Positions 11,258 to 23,489 are shown, counted from the stretch's first letter. The stretch: 64,000 bases of DNA from Homalodisca vitripennis (GCF_021130785.1 NC_060214.1:106056001-106120000), one strand, 5' to 3'. Translations and numbers: made by a program. The notes: generated from the letters alone by a model not told the origin.

Positions 11258-12238
11258 TTTTCCTTATTAAGTTTTGAAACGTATTATACTTTAAACTAAA
11301 ATTAAATGCATTTTTATGCATATGGAGTTAAAAATTAAGGTCATTTAAATACATAAATATGTTATATTAACGTGATTGATTCTCTATTCGACACACAAAT
11401 TATGTAGCATATTTTAAAAGTAACTTTTTCGAGAAAATTCAGCCCAACATCAGATATTACTTTCCTTAGAAAATCGTGAAAGGAGACGCACCTTTTAGCA
11501 TTAGGTACTCGTACCCGTTTATCACCGTCGAACACTAGACATCACGTATATAAAACGTATTAAGTAATAGAGCCAGCGAGTCGAGTAAATTTGATTTATA
11601 AACACGTTTCTCCCGCCACCGCGCGGTATTCAACTTATCAAAAATGTGCGACGCAGGCTGCGATAAAGTGAGGTTTCTTTGTGATCATAAATTGATTCAG
11701 CGTCGGTGAATAGAGAAAGTAACTTTTCCATAGCTTTACTGGTCTGGTTCATTCAATGGTTTAACAATATCTAACTTTATATACAGATAGCAGTTTAACT
11801 AAGCTTAGCTCATACTTGATAATAAATCAATCACTCCTATAATTGAAGTAGGAGCTGTTAATTTTCCGTTTTTATCAAGTTTGGAAGTGAAAATCTTACC
11901 ATATATGTAATTATATATTGATTATTTTCTGTCCTTTGAAATATATTGCACGATACTCGTAAACACTTCGATTTTCGAAAACAGCATTTAAATATTAATA
12001 ACTGTTCAGTCTTCCTCTCTGCAAAATTACTAAAACCACATACTATTACTATTTTTGCACACATTTTTACATGTTACATCCAAAGAGTTTGGTAAAGAGA
12101 TATTGTATCATAACTTAAAAGTTATTCATATTGTAGTTAGGTATTCATAATAATCCTTTCTTAAAATATAGGAACGTAACCATTTTAAAGGTGATTATTT
12201 ATTGAAAATCTTAACCCCAATAAAGTTGTTTCATTTTT
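11258..12238. other. AT-rich non-coding stretch
   Basis: A small GC-richer patch occurs at 11,600-11,690 (CTCCCGCCACCGCGCGGTAT). Nothing else is recognised. Confidence 0.4.
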
Positions 12239-12240
12239 AT

Positions 12241-12456
12241 TGATACATATCATACTGTAAAAAACTAAACAAAATCACTGGCGTTAAATTATGAAGTTCC
12301 AACTATCCCAGATTTCACATTTATAACCTAAAGTATGGACAATTGTCTTGATACATATCGTACTGTAAAAAACTAAACAAAATCACGGGCGTTAAAGTAT
12401 GAAGTTCCAACTATCCCAGATTTCACATTTATTACCTAAAGTATGGAAAATTGTAA
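12241..12456 (+). repeat. Direct tandem duplication, period 108 bp
   Basis: Two near-identical 108-bp copies (12,241-12,348 and 12,349-12,456), each starting TGATACATATC and containing TATGAAGTTCCAACTATCCC. A few single-base differences separate them, so the duplication is fairly recent. Confidence 0.9.
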
Positions 12457-12866
12457 ATATAGTTATGATGTCAATTATGATATATGTCCGTAAATTTTCT
12501 CTTTAAAATTACAAATGTCATTAAAAACATAATATTATACAGTTTTATTGAGTTTAAAATTAGTTGCAAATTGATATTAATCATAATAAGAGTTTAGCGT
12601 TGGCATTGCTTGTTATATACGAGTACAAAACTTTATATTGCAGGCTTGGATTGTTGCAAATAAACTCTGACTTGGCCTGAAATATGCTGTTCAAACTTCA
12701 TTTGAATATAGAATATTAGTTATTTGCGACAACAAGAAGATCAAAATTATTACTTAATATAGCTTTAAATCATTATTAAATAACCAATCTAAGCAGCCAG
12801 GCTTATAATGATGTCTCCTTTCGTTAGTCAATAAAATTAAAATTATATCCAATTACAATTATACAA
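12457..12866. other. AT-rich non-coding stretch
   Basis: Nothing recognised. Confidence 0.4.
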
Positions 12867-12917
12867 ATATATATATATATATATATATATTTATAATTAA
12901 ATATATTATAAATATAT

Positions 12918-12963
<46 letters not shown>
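12867..12963. repeat. (TA)n microsatellite, interrupted
   Basis: TA dinucleotide runs, with a middle section of ATATATTATAA units that itself repeats two or three times. Confidence 0.9.
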
Positions 12964-12965
<2 letters not shown>

Positions 12966-13244
12966 TGGTTTAGAACCATAATTTATTTGTATGTCGATTA
13001 CCTTCTCTAGTCATTCATCTTCTACTTAAAGTTGAGTTGCATTTGGATTAAGGTGTTTAAATAGACGAACAATTTTCTACAGACAGCGAAATATCTCTGA
13101 GTTAAATTCTCTGTAAAGAATGATTAGTTATTTAACTACGTTTATTTGATAAAAGTACAGATTTTTAAAAATCTACACTTATTTTTAAATATACTTTAAA
13201 AATAATTTAGTACAGAACAACGAAACGCAGCCATTTTTAAGCTA

Positions 13245-14695
13245 CGATTTTAACAATGATGGAATAGTGTTAGTCTTTCACTCATATTTCACTTTCCTCT
13301 ACATACCTTCCCTTGAGAGAGACTCGCAGATCGTAATTACAGGCCTAAATGTGACCTCCAGCGGTGTACACGTATTCAATTTTCGACATTGAGTCTACTA
13401 TCGAAGAAAATAAATTTCTCAATACCGAAACAGGTGTATGCAATACACCATTTGTAATAATGGTTTTGTTTTGCGTTTACATTAACTTCAGTATATATCA
13501 TCAGCTTAGATTATAATATATTATTTAGCTTAGATGTTTACACCCAAAATAACGTATAAAAAGTAACCAGTCAGCACGAATAAAATAGTTATTTTTAAAT
13601 ACCCATCTTCCAAGAAGCACTAGTAAATATTTCTTGTATACCACTTTGACTTTTTTTATTAAATCAAGCTTATTAAAAAAATAAAAGAGACATTATTTTT
13701 AGTTTCAATTTCCTTGTCTCTTAAAGTTTTAGACTACCTGATGTAGACTCTTCTTCCTTAAACTTCAAAGTATATGGAGTTAGTAGCTACCAAAACATGC
13801 TAAGATGTTGAATACTATATTGCATATTTTTCAAATAAACCGTATGAAATAAAGGGATTGAATGGTTGAGTTTATTGTATAACTCCCGGCAATGTTGGAA
13901 AAGTCAAACATCTGACAGTTACCTCTCTAGAGGTTCTACAGAGATGAGAAAAAGTAACCCTTTAACGAAGCAATCCTCTAAAACGCGACACAAATTTTGT
14001 ACTTCTTTTTCTTTATACAATGGATTGATTGCTTGATTACAGCCTTACACTTTACTTTTTAGCTGAGATCTTAATCTCCTCGTTGTGAATTCTATAAGTT
14101 GTTAAATAAGTTCATTTACCGTCAAGGAAGCTATCAGAAGTAAATCCTCTCTTTAAAGAAATATAAATAAATTTAACTAACTGGTATAACAGCTAAGACA
14201 ACCAGATCACAATAGGAAGTGATGAATAATTTAAAATCCTAATAAAGCACCTTTTTCCGAAATTAAACGCTTAAAAATTTGTCTAATAAACTACTGATTG
14301 ATCGCTATAAACAATATTTACGTGATAAATACTCAATGACAAATACTATCTTGATCGTAAACTTGAAATTTGATATGCAATTACTAAAATAGCCGTAATA
14401 TAATTGTCTATGAAATTTTAAGGAGAGCCTATTAAATAAATTAAGCTATCCACAAGTTGAACCCACCCCTCCCCGCCTGTAAAATACATAATGTTCGCGC
14501 TATGCACATATGTAATTAAAGAAGTAACACGCAATGACCCTCTAAACACTGCTCTATCAAGGTTATACTTCAAACTCTATCATTAATGTTTCTATAACAT
14601 AGGATAATTTTTACTCAGGAATTAACTTTTTATACTTAGGAAATATCTAAACTGGTAGATAAATGAGAGGAGAGTGGCCGTTCACCTAATAAATA
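13245..14695 (+). repeat. DR1 copy 3, with internal deletion
   Basis: Block A is at about 13,255-13,365 (GAGAGACTCGCAGATCGTAA). Similarity then stops and resumes at the pre-B block near 13,735 (CCTGATGTAGACTCTTCTTC). Block B is at about 13,920-14,045 and block C at about 14,505-14,690 (CTCTAAACACTGCTCTATCA, partner TTCAAACACTGCTCTATTCA near 5805). The GCTAATAGCGACTAGAG block seen in the other copies is absent. Confidence 0.65.
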
Positions 14696-15114
14696 ATACA
14701 TATTTAGATAAAATCAAACATAAATAGATAAAGATTATATTTATTAAAAATAATATTATAATATAAAAATAATAATAAACAAAATATTCCCATTGCTTAA
14801 AAATGTGAAAATATGACATATATTAACTTATTTAAAATAACCTCATAACAGAATACCAAACATAAAAGTTATATTACACTTTATTTACATCCAATTAGTA
14901 CGTATACCTTTCAATAATAAAATATAAAAAGTAGGTTTAATCCATTTTAATTTTTTATTATACCAATAATTCGGCCAACAAATTGCATATAATTCAGGAA
15001 ATCTAGATATCCCATCAAGCTAAGACTGTGTTTTGTAGATTACGTAGAAAATAATTTACTCTCAACATTACGTTTTTTAGTTTAAATTAAACATAAATAT
15101 TTTGCCGTAATAAA
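14696..15114. other. Very AT-rich stretch
   Basis: Nothing recognised between two DR1 copies. Confidence 0.4.
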
Positions 15115-15984
15115 TAAAGTATGCATGATTACAATACTGGTAGCAGACTGACACTTGATCGTAATCTAGATAAGGGAATCATAGTAAGTTAATTTATACA
15201 ATTATAAGAATAACCAAAAGCTGCGTGTAATTTGTATGTTGTGTTTTCTTCATTGTGTTTTTCAGGTTCTATTGCATTACATTTCGGTTAAGAGTAATCG
15301 GAAACATATTTGCAGCGAGTAAATATTCATCATCAGTGAGTTAAATTAGACTAAAAAATAATCATTTTACTTATTGACTTTCGTGGATTAAAAACAAGTG
15401 ATTGTTTTAAATCCTGTGCTCACTACACTTTAACAGAAACAAAACCATTGACAAGTTACAAATCCAACATGGAATAGAATGGAGTGTTCACCATTCACTT
15501 TCCTTTACAGACTTTCCCTTGAGAGAGACTCGCAGATCGTAATTACAGACTTAACGGTGACCTCCAGTGGCGGGGTTTCCTCCCCCCCTCACCACCACTC
15601 CTACATGTACATCGCATTCTTCCATGTCTCACAAAAAAGCGCTTCTTTCTACTAGCTTTGAGTAAAAGTTTATCTTTGGCAATGATAATTTTAAACTATG
15701 GTATTCATCAATATTATTTATTAATATCGAAATACAAAAAATGTTTATAATTTCCATACAATTTAAAGCACCTTGATTTAAAACTTTATAACCGATACTT
15801 CGATATTGTCGTTTAATTTCAGGACCATAATTTATGAATGTTCACTTTAAACGAAGTTATATAGTATTATACATTGACACAATTGTATTCTATTATATTA
15901 AATTAACATAAATAGCCATAATGGGCAAAATTATGAGCTCCAGGACTAAATTGAATTTTTGGTAGTTAAGGTCGCGAACTTAGG

Positions 15985-16236
15985 TAGGGTAGTGGTATAC
16001 CAGGCCGTGCTATGCTAATAGCGACTAGAGCGAACACAGTCAATGGTTACTCAAGTTACTGCTATAGTTGGAGTGGAGACGTACCAGACAGATACTTCCT
16101 GTCTATTGTCTAGGGTAGTGGTATACCAGGCCGTGCTATGCTAATAGCGACTAGAGCGAACACAGTCAATGGTTACTCAAGTTACTGCTATAGTTGGAGT
16201 GGAGACGTACCAGACAGATACTTCCTGTCTATTGTA
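15985..16236 (+). repeat. Perfect tandem duplication, 2 x 126 bp
   Basis: Bases 15,985-16,110 are repeated at 16,111-16,236 with no difference seen except the final base. Each starts TAGGGTAGTGGTATACCAGG. The related segments in the other DR1 copies are single, so this duplication is specific to this copy and very recent, or else an assembly artefact. Confidence 0.95.
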
Positions 16237-16342
16237 TTCTGTTGAACAGCTTTTACAAACTGCTCACTTTAGTTGGGAAGGTGTGGAAAATATGACGTTT
16301 TTATCCTTTGTTTGAAGGTTATTTTTGACGATGGAAGGATTG

Positions 16343-16665
16343 TGAAGGAAAAAGGATTTTACCAGACATTTGCCATCATTCAGTGAAACAAGAAATCAGT
16401 AACACTACGTTTCGAGATCTGCAATCTGATCTCTTCTTCAGGTGAACAACTAACCTAATACATAATAACAAACTAGGTTAAAATAAACACGCGTGCCACA
16501 ACGCTTTGGTAAGATTTGTTTATTTTAACTTAGTTTGTAATTATGTATTACGTTTGTTCTTCACGTGAAGAAGAGACCAGATTGCAGATCTCAAAACGTA
16601 GTGTCACTGATTTCTTCTTTCACTGAACGATGGCAAATGTCCGGAAAAAAATCTTGTTTCCTTCA
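16343..16665. mobile_element. Foldback MITE with long inverted repeats
   Basis: Two long arms are imperfect reverse complements. The left arm starts TGAAGGAAAAAGGATTTTAC and contains AACACTACGTTTCGAGATCT. The right arm contains AGATCTCAAAACGTAGTGTC and ends TCTTGTTTCCTTCA. The arms are about 145 bp each around a short centre (about 16,485-16,515). There is no coding capacity, as expected of a non-autonomous DNA element. It interrupts the DR1 unit: the partner at about 8.7 kb lacks it. A half-copy of the same family is at 24,463-24,645. Confidence 0.85.
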
Positions 16666-17110
16666 CGTTTACATCTTGAAACATTATTATTATTTCCTTT
16701 ATATTAAGAGACATACTTAGAATTACAATTACATATTTAGACACAAATATAAAATTGATTATAATTTAAACGGTAACCATGCATTCCAAACGATAATATT
16801 CTTTAAAAAAAAACCATTAAATTAGGAACTTAGTAAAAATTATTCTTGCAAATATTTGTAGGACATTCTCCAGAGATGAGGAAGAGCAATCTCTTAAACG
16901 AGACAATCCTCTAAACAGCGACACAAACTTTGCATTTCTCAGTTTTAGTTAAACGGACTCATTGCTTGATTACAGTCACACATTTTACTTTTAGCTCTGC
17001 ATTGAATCTTTTCGTTTTTTAATATTGAAATAAGTCCCTTGGTTGTAAAGAACTTTCACAAGTATATTCTCACTGTAGAGAAATCAATTACAGCTGTGTA
17101 AATTGAATTA

Positions 17111-17539
17111 ATTAACGACAGCTGTGACACGCAAATCACAGTAGCAAGCGACAATTGAACTTTTAAATTCTACTAAAACACCACTTCCGTATGGAATTTC
17201 ACTAATTAACTACTAAATTGTGTGATTTATGAATTTTTCTCAAAATCATTACATTTATATACTTGATACTCGATTACGGATAAAATCGTATCTTGTTCCT
17301 ACCCTTGAAAATAAGTTGTTACTAAAACAACACTAGCTTTCTGTCTTCAATAGGCTGCCAATAAGTCTATCCGCAATTTCATACACGCAATTTCGCACTA
17401 CACATGGGCGTAATTTAAGATTACCGTGCACTAGCCCCTCAGCCTTCCACTCTTTCATCTTTCCCTAAGATAATTACTATACATTAACTATCTTTTTTGT
17501 ATCCAGAGTCTGTTTGGATCTACTAATAAACGACATAGC
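17111..17539. other. Extra DNA in duplication B; DR1 block C-like part
   Basis: The stretch at about 17,405-17,495 (CTTTCATCTTTCCCTAAGAT) resembles DR1 block C of copy 1 (CTCTTTAATCTTCCCCTAAC near 4642). The rest is not recognised. Confidence 0.4.
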
Positions 17540-17865
17540 ATTTCTTTTACAATGTAGGTGTACGACAGGCCACACGTCACGTAACATGCTTCGCTAAGGT
17601 AACATAAAAATGTTTAGTTTGTAGCTGATTTTATTCTCCAGATGTCGATGCTTACATTAAATTTCATTATTCCGTTGCCGTTATGATTACCCACAACACC
17701 AATCTGAAAATATTTGCGAACCCTTGTTTAAATTTCTTTGACATGCACTATCATCTAACTCAGTGTTGCCTTTTGTAAATGAGTCTTTCATACAAAATGT
17801 CTTTTCCTTTAACTCATTTTTGATTAATCATACTAACAGGCAGACAGATAGACAGAAAAAACATT
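17540..17865 (+). repeat. Dispersed repeat R2, diverged copy
   Basis: It starts with CACACGTCACGTAACATGCT followed by TCGCTAAGG, contains ATGATTACCC (also in the 33.7-kb copy), and ends AACAGGCAGACAGATAGACA, like the tail at 1320-1340. Confidence 0.5.
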
Positions 17866-18205
17866 TTAGCAGACAAATTCACTGACGCTCAGCCAATTAG
17901 TTTTATTTTCAAATATACAACATAAAGCAGCAACCAGTGAGCTCTGAACGGTGACAAGTTGAATATTCATTCGGGGTTTGTCACGTTGCGAAATCTCTAC
18001 ACTCGTGAATTTCACTGGACATGTTTCTCTATCGGGCGTTGCCATTAAACATGTAGGATTACCACTACATCGGAACCCTTTGTTGCTCCCGAAGTTAAAA
18101 GATAAAACTTTCAGGGTTTTAAATAACTGTCGTTCTGCCTAGGGTTTCCATGACTTAGTGATAAAATCTTTTTCGGGTGATAATGAAACATAAATTTGAC
18201 TCAAT

Positions 18206-18780
18206 ACTGAACAATAACTATTACAGTGCGTACTTGTAAGAATATTGAAAATCCAAAAGCTTCAAGAAAGCAGTCATTTCAGAGAAGATTAAGTGTTCAT
18301 GTTTGGGCAGAGGTGATTGGCGATCGTTTCTTGGGACGTCACATTTTGCAAGGAAGTTTAACTGGAGTTATGTATCTTGACAACAAAATGTGCCTCAAAT
18401 GTTGGATTTGTTCGACACTATACACCGCCAAGATATTATTTATCAACAAGTTAGCGCTCCTTTTCACTTTACTATTGACGTCCGATATTGGCTAAATGCT
18501 AAATACAAAACTTGGATAGGCAGAGAAGGTCCTGTACCTTGGTTTGCAAGATCTCCTGATCTCAACCCCATGGACGGGTTTGTGTGGGGATTCCTGAGGC
18601 GTATGCAACAACTGTGAATAATGAAGAGGAAATTTTGAATAGGATTCAAGTGGCAGCACAGAAACGTATGGTGAAACAGCCATAAAGTGACTGGACAATG
18701 CGAAAGAAAGCCAGAGCCTGCATAAAACATCACAGAGGAAATTTGAAAAAAATTATTAAAATGAATTTCCAGACTGGTAT
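18206..18780 (+). pseudogene. Tc1/mariner-superfamily transposase remnant
   Basis: Three reading-frame pieces give the C-terminal half of an IS630/Tc1/mariner DDE transposase. Frame one (about 18,243-18,385) has RRLSVHVWAEVIGDRFLG, the usual FSVNVWAGIxGDxLIG-type strand of insect mariner-like proteins. Frame two (about 18,390-18,605) has HFTIDVRYWLN, then GREGPVPWFARSPDLNPMD, the hallmark WPxRSPDLNPLDFFLWG region. Frame three (about 18,602-18,685) has YATTVNNEEEILNRIQ. A piece after that (ARACIKHHRGNLKKIIK) resembles the usual C-terminus. The second catalytic Asp is lost: the QQDGAPxHF motif reads QQVSAPFHF. The N-terminal DNA-binding half is missing. At least two frameshifts and a stop are present. 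It lies in the extra DNA that enlarges duplication B. Terminal inverted repeats were not found. Confidence 0.8.
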
Positions 18781-19542
18781 GTTACTTTATTTATTAATAA
18801 CAACTGCATCTGTCTCATTAATTTGTATCATCAATATTTAGGGGTCTAAAAGTAGTAGGGGTTTGCTATTTAAATTTTAATCTTATCATGTTTTACACTA
18901 TTAAAAATCACATAAATATACTTATATGCCAAAAATTAAACGATCCAACATATTTCATGAAAGCTTAGGTTTTGAAGCAATTTCTATAACATTTGCTAGT
19001 CTCTAGTATTTTTATAAGGAATTTTGAATGTCAGATTTTTATTTTAAGTTTATTTTTATGACATCTTATTAGTTTAAGTCGATTTAACTAATATTTCTGG
19101 AGATTCAGACCTATTAAAAGTTATCCATACTTAAGAAAATCGTTTTTCTCTGAAATTGTGAATAGTAAAAACTTTTAGTTCACGTATTTGAGTTCCATTT
19201 ATGTTATGTATTTATGTATTATCACCCCCAAAAAAGGTGTTATAGAACATGTGTGTGGCTTACATTGTTTTCAAAATAACTTTTGGTGTCAACTAAAAAA
19301 AATATGCTTATAAGTATTTATTTAATTTTTTCTTAAAATCGGACTCACCGGCACGACGTTCAATTAGACAAATAACATGAATTACATTTTTAAAGTATAC
19401 GTGAAGAAAAAAAGTTATGAATGCCCTATTGTATGGAATGGGATTTATTTCAGCACACATAGTTCAAGCTCACTTTATTTTAACAGTTGTCCAACTTGAC
19501 CGTGGTAAAATTATTTATTTGAAATGAACATATTTCTCGTTC

Positions 19543-19543
<1 letters not shown>
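18781..19543. other. AT-rich non-coding stretch
   Basis: Nothing recognised; part of the extra DNA between the two halves of duplication B. Confidence 0.4.

Positions 19544-19597
<54 letters not shown>
19544..19597. repeat. (TA)n microsatellite
   Basis: An almost pure TA run of about 54 bp. Confidence 0.9.
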
Positions 19598-19601
<4 letters not shown>

Positions 19602-19744
19602 TATGACAATTAAATAACCAATTTTTAGTTTGAATTAAAATGTTTAACATCAAATTGAACCTATTGCTGATTTGCTGAGCATTAAAGAAGAGATAGAAAT
19701 GAATTTTTCTAGGCTTCGAGTAATAGGCTTTATTAGCGCTCCTG

Positions 19745-22085
19745 TATAAAATATTGTAAATAATAAGTTATAGACTTGGAAATACAATTAGATTGGATGT
19801 ACATTCAATAATTTTCTTATTCTAAAAGACAAAGTATACAAACGCTAATCCATCTCGTTAGCGTACACATACTATATTGTAGTCTAAACATTATAAAGTA
19901 CAATCTACCAGTGAAAAAAGTAAGAACATTTAAAAACTAAAAAGCCACATGGTTTACAAGTAAAATGGTAAAAGTAATTAATTTATTTACGAATCATTAG
20001 GTCTTTTTGGTATCATGTTCTAGTTTATGATATAATTAAAAAGTTCTAATGACCTTACCAGTTTGATTTCTATTAATAATTTGAAGCCTTTAATCGGTCA
20101 GAGACTGCAATTTGCAGACCGTGAAGTTTGCAAGCTGTGGCGTGAAGCATATAATGTTGAGTACAATGAAGGCTGTATAAGTGAAAAACTGGAATTTCAA
20201 GCCGAGAAAAATGGTTGTGAGTAGAAAAACTGGGAAAACTAGACACGAAGATAGGATTGTCAGTTTCGAATCATTACTTGGCCAGTACCATTTCTTCTGA
20301 TGAGTATGATTTCTTTGGTTTAATAGGTAAATATTGTATTATAATTTATTTCTTGAACTAGATAAGATCTTATAAATCAAATTGGCAAGATAATAAATTT
20401 TAGATTTGATTTTTAGAGTAGCTAAGACAGAAATGAAGTTGTATAATAATGAGATCTAGACGTCAAAGAGGCTTAGAGAAATACTAGTAATCTGGCTTTA
20501 TGGAAGGTTATGGAGTGTCGATTAGAAGAGATAAATTGGAGAAGAGAACCAAGTAGAGACGATTCTTTATTTGGCACGAGAGATTGATGTAGAACTTGTC
20601 TCTGGAGTTTTTTATTGCACAGAGTACAACAGCTACGACATAAGAAACAGCGGACTATTATTGAACTTCTGACGTTTGTTGATTGTGATGATTGGCTGAA
20701 TAGATAGAGAACTCGTTTGAGTGAAAATGGAATGGACCATTAATAAACTTCAACGACAACTTAAACTACTGTTGCTGAGAGAAATAAAAGTCTGGGAAAA
20801 AGAAGCATCATAGTATGTTCCTGTAATTTTATGTTAGTATCTAATCAAGAATAAGGCTCTAAAATTATAGCTAATAAAATAAAGTCTTGAAATAATTTGA
20901 TAGTAGTAAAATAGGAGCCTTAACTACAAAAGAACAAAACTAACGAATTTATTATCTTAATAACTTTAACTATTACTTAGCATTACCGGTGGAATCTCAT
21001 TAGATTTTCTTGAAAATAAAATATAATTCTTGATGGTTTTGAGACTTTTCTACATTTTTTAACATTTTTTATATTATTAATATTTAGAAATGTCTGTTTG
21101 GCACACATTAGGTCCACTATAAAAATCCAACACGGTAATTTATATTTATTACTTTTTCTTAACAAACCAATTATTTAGTTTCAAAAACTGCAAATTTTAG
21201 TGTTAAAAGGTAAGCGTTACATATTAAAAGTTTATGGAGAGTAATTTCTGCAGATCAGAAAAAGCTGAAGGTTGACACTCTTAGTGGTCTTTACAGTTCA
21301 CTGAGACGTGTCCTAATCCTTACTCATTTGAGAATATTACAGATGTCCTGAAATGAATGCGGAGCACTGGTCGCAGGATGCTTTTGATTTCTTGTCTAAG
21401 CCACCGTATTTCAACTTTTGAACATCTTGTATGAGTTTGCTTCTTAACAAAACACTCTCCTAATTGGTGACACAAGAATGAAATGGTGGTTCTTTTTTGT
21501 GATAATAAAGTATATTAAGGTGTGCCTCAATTAAGTCTGATAATATTAGTTTTGGATATACTAGAAATGAGATTGGAATTCATTTAACAACTGTAGCATG
21601 ATAATAAATGCTGCTGTTGTTGTTCATACTTGTAAAAATCAAGTATGAAACAGAAATTTTAAGGATTCGAGGAAAGTTATAGGGTACGATTAAATACTAA
21701 GTAAAAGTTCAGTACCCTATCCATTTGGCACAAAATTAAGCAATATGCATACACCAACTGAAAAAATAGGACAAATCTGGATCAATACAAGTTGAAGTTA
21801 GTAAAAACTGGTTTAGGTAAAATTAAATCTGAATTCAAATCATACAATTTAGCAAAATAAAATTAAGGTTCACAAAAAAACGATACTGTATTATACAACA
21901 TAGTGAATGATAGATTATTGAATTGACAGAGATTCATAGGTAATTAAGGAATCTCACGAAGGAAAAGAACATTCTGTTACACTATAGGCTTGATTACACT
22001 GCACACTGCATGATAATCTTTTGGTCCTTAAATTAGACTAAATTTGTTACATTGTGTAATATTATACAATAATAGGATACACTGA
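19745..22085 (+). repeat. Segmental duplication B, second part
   Basis: Partner of 9,736-10,985: CATACTATATTGTAGTCTAA (19,868), AGAACCAAGTAGAGACGATT (20,545) followed by CTTTATTTGGCACGAGAGAT, ATTAGTTTTGGATATACTAG (21,547), AAGGAATCTCACGAAGGAAA (21,947). It is about 1 kb longer than its partner. Extra pieces at about 20,170-20,500 and 20,760-21,440 have no counterpart, so either copy may have gained or lost DNA. Confidence 0.7.
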
Positions 22086-23160
22086 CATTTAGTTAATATT
22101 TTACTTTTTGACAATGATATCTTCCAGATATATAATACCAAATGAAGACACAGCCAATACTGTAAAATTGCTTAATAGTTTTGACCGGATTAAAATAGAA
22201 GTTATTTAAAGATAACACTTTCAATAACTAAAAATAACTCAGTAGGTTATTGCGAGGTTTAAATCTGATGTGATGAAGGAAGCCGAAACGTTATTTTTCT
22301 TCCTCAATATTCTTGCGGATGTTGAGCTGGGAGAGGATGTCCGCCGTGTTGTTATTCTTTTAAGTTGGTTTGCTTATCACTGGATATAGAATAGAAAACG
22401 GTTCTAAATATTTTTTTTTAGATGTGGAGTACAAAACCTCTCTCTCTAAAAAATAAAAACATATTTACAACAGCAATCCTGTTTTAAAAATAGCACACAC
22501 TTTGAATTTAATTTTAAATATAGTCCTATTCAATTTGTTTAAATTTATAATTATTCCATAACCCCTCCAGTGTGGTGTTTAATTTTAGTGTTAGTTACGT
22601 TACTGGTATTAGAAAATAACCTGAGGCTCTTTTCAGTATTATATTATGGTTTTCAGCCCAAAATACCATTGCGCTAAAGAATAACTATTTTGAAAGTTCT
22701 GTAAAATAGCAACTGCTGTGCTATTTGAAAATAAAATATTAATACATTTTGGTCTTGATATAACGAGAAAAGGAACATGAAGGATCGCGAGAATATCACA
22801 CATTAGAGAATTGTTTATGTTTTAAGTCTTGTCATGATTTTATCTAGATTTGAAAGTGATTAATAAAAAGCACAATGAGATGTTAAAACCAATATGTTGA
22901 AGGTGTCTTATCCACAAAGCCTCTCTCCTTATTACTAGAGCCTGTAAGGATATGTTCTTGATGTGCTGACGTTTCTGTTTAGCTCTTGATGATCTTAATT
23001 AAATTTTTGAGGCGAATATTTCATGAATATTATGTACTAAATCATATTTTTTTGTGTAATACGTGATAATGGAATGTGTTGGTAACCGCAGTTACAAGTT
23101 TACTCATCTTAATCTTCCAATATTTAGGGTTGAATTTAAGCGTTGGTTGCACACAATTTG
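22086..23160. other. Unassigned, mostly AT-rich
   Basis: A GC-richer patch at 22,275-22,370 (ATGAAGGAAGCCGAAACGTT) looks like the edge of an interspersed element, but no partner was found. Confidence 0.35.
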
Positions 23161-23480
23161 AAAACATATCTGGGCACTATCATAAACTGCGAGGTACGTG
23201 AACCTTTTCTGGAAGGAAAGTACCACTGCCGGGAGAAATAGGGAGAGGGGCAGCCAGCTTTGAAGAACGAAACTAATTCTCTGTCCACGGAGGTAGATGA
23301 CGTCATCACCCGAAGACTGTTGAAGGAGAAGAGAGAGCTAAAAACCTCTTGCTAATCAACCTAAAATCAACAAATAATCACCATTAAATAAAACAGCTGA
23401 TCTAACAAGGTTTTTTTATCTCATTTAAGTCTCAGCGTCAGCTATGCCGGATTCGAAGTGCACTGGTTTTTATTTTAAAA
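23161..23480. other. GC-richer unassigned patch
   Basis: Bases 23,170-23,340 are purine-rich and more GC-rich than average (for example GGGAGAGGGGCAGCCAGCTT, and TGACGTCATC with a CRE-like palindrome near 23,299). No reading frame or repeat partner was recognised. Confidence 0.3.
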
Positions 23481-23489
23481 GTACAAAGT

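Larger units (their letters stand above)
15115..17110 (+). repeat. DR1 copy 4, first part of segmental duplication B
   Basis: Partner of 7,655-9,735: GACTGACACTTGATCGTAAT (15,148), AGTGAGTTAAATTAGAC (15,336), block A (about 15,470-15,575), TTCATCAATATTATT (15,705), the GCCGTGCTATGCTAATAGCG block (about 16,004) and block B (about 16,858-16,980, ACATTCTCCAGAGATGAGGA). It is longer than its partner because of a 126-bp tandem duplication and a foldback element. Confidence 0.7.

Noticed and set aside
2720..17500. The regularly spaced repeats as a CRISPR-like array or classic satellite
   Set aside because: Units are kilobases long, diverged, of unequal length and include other insertions; the host is eukaryotic.
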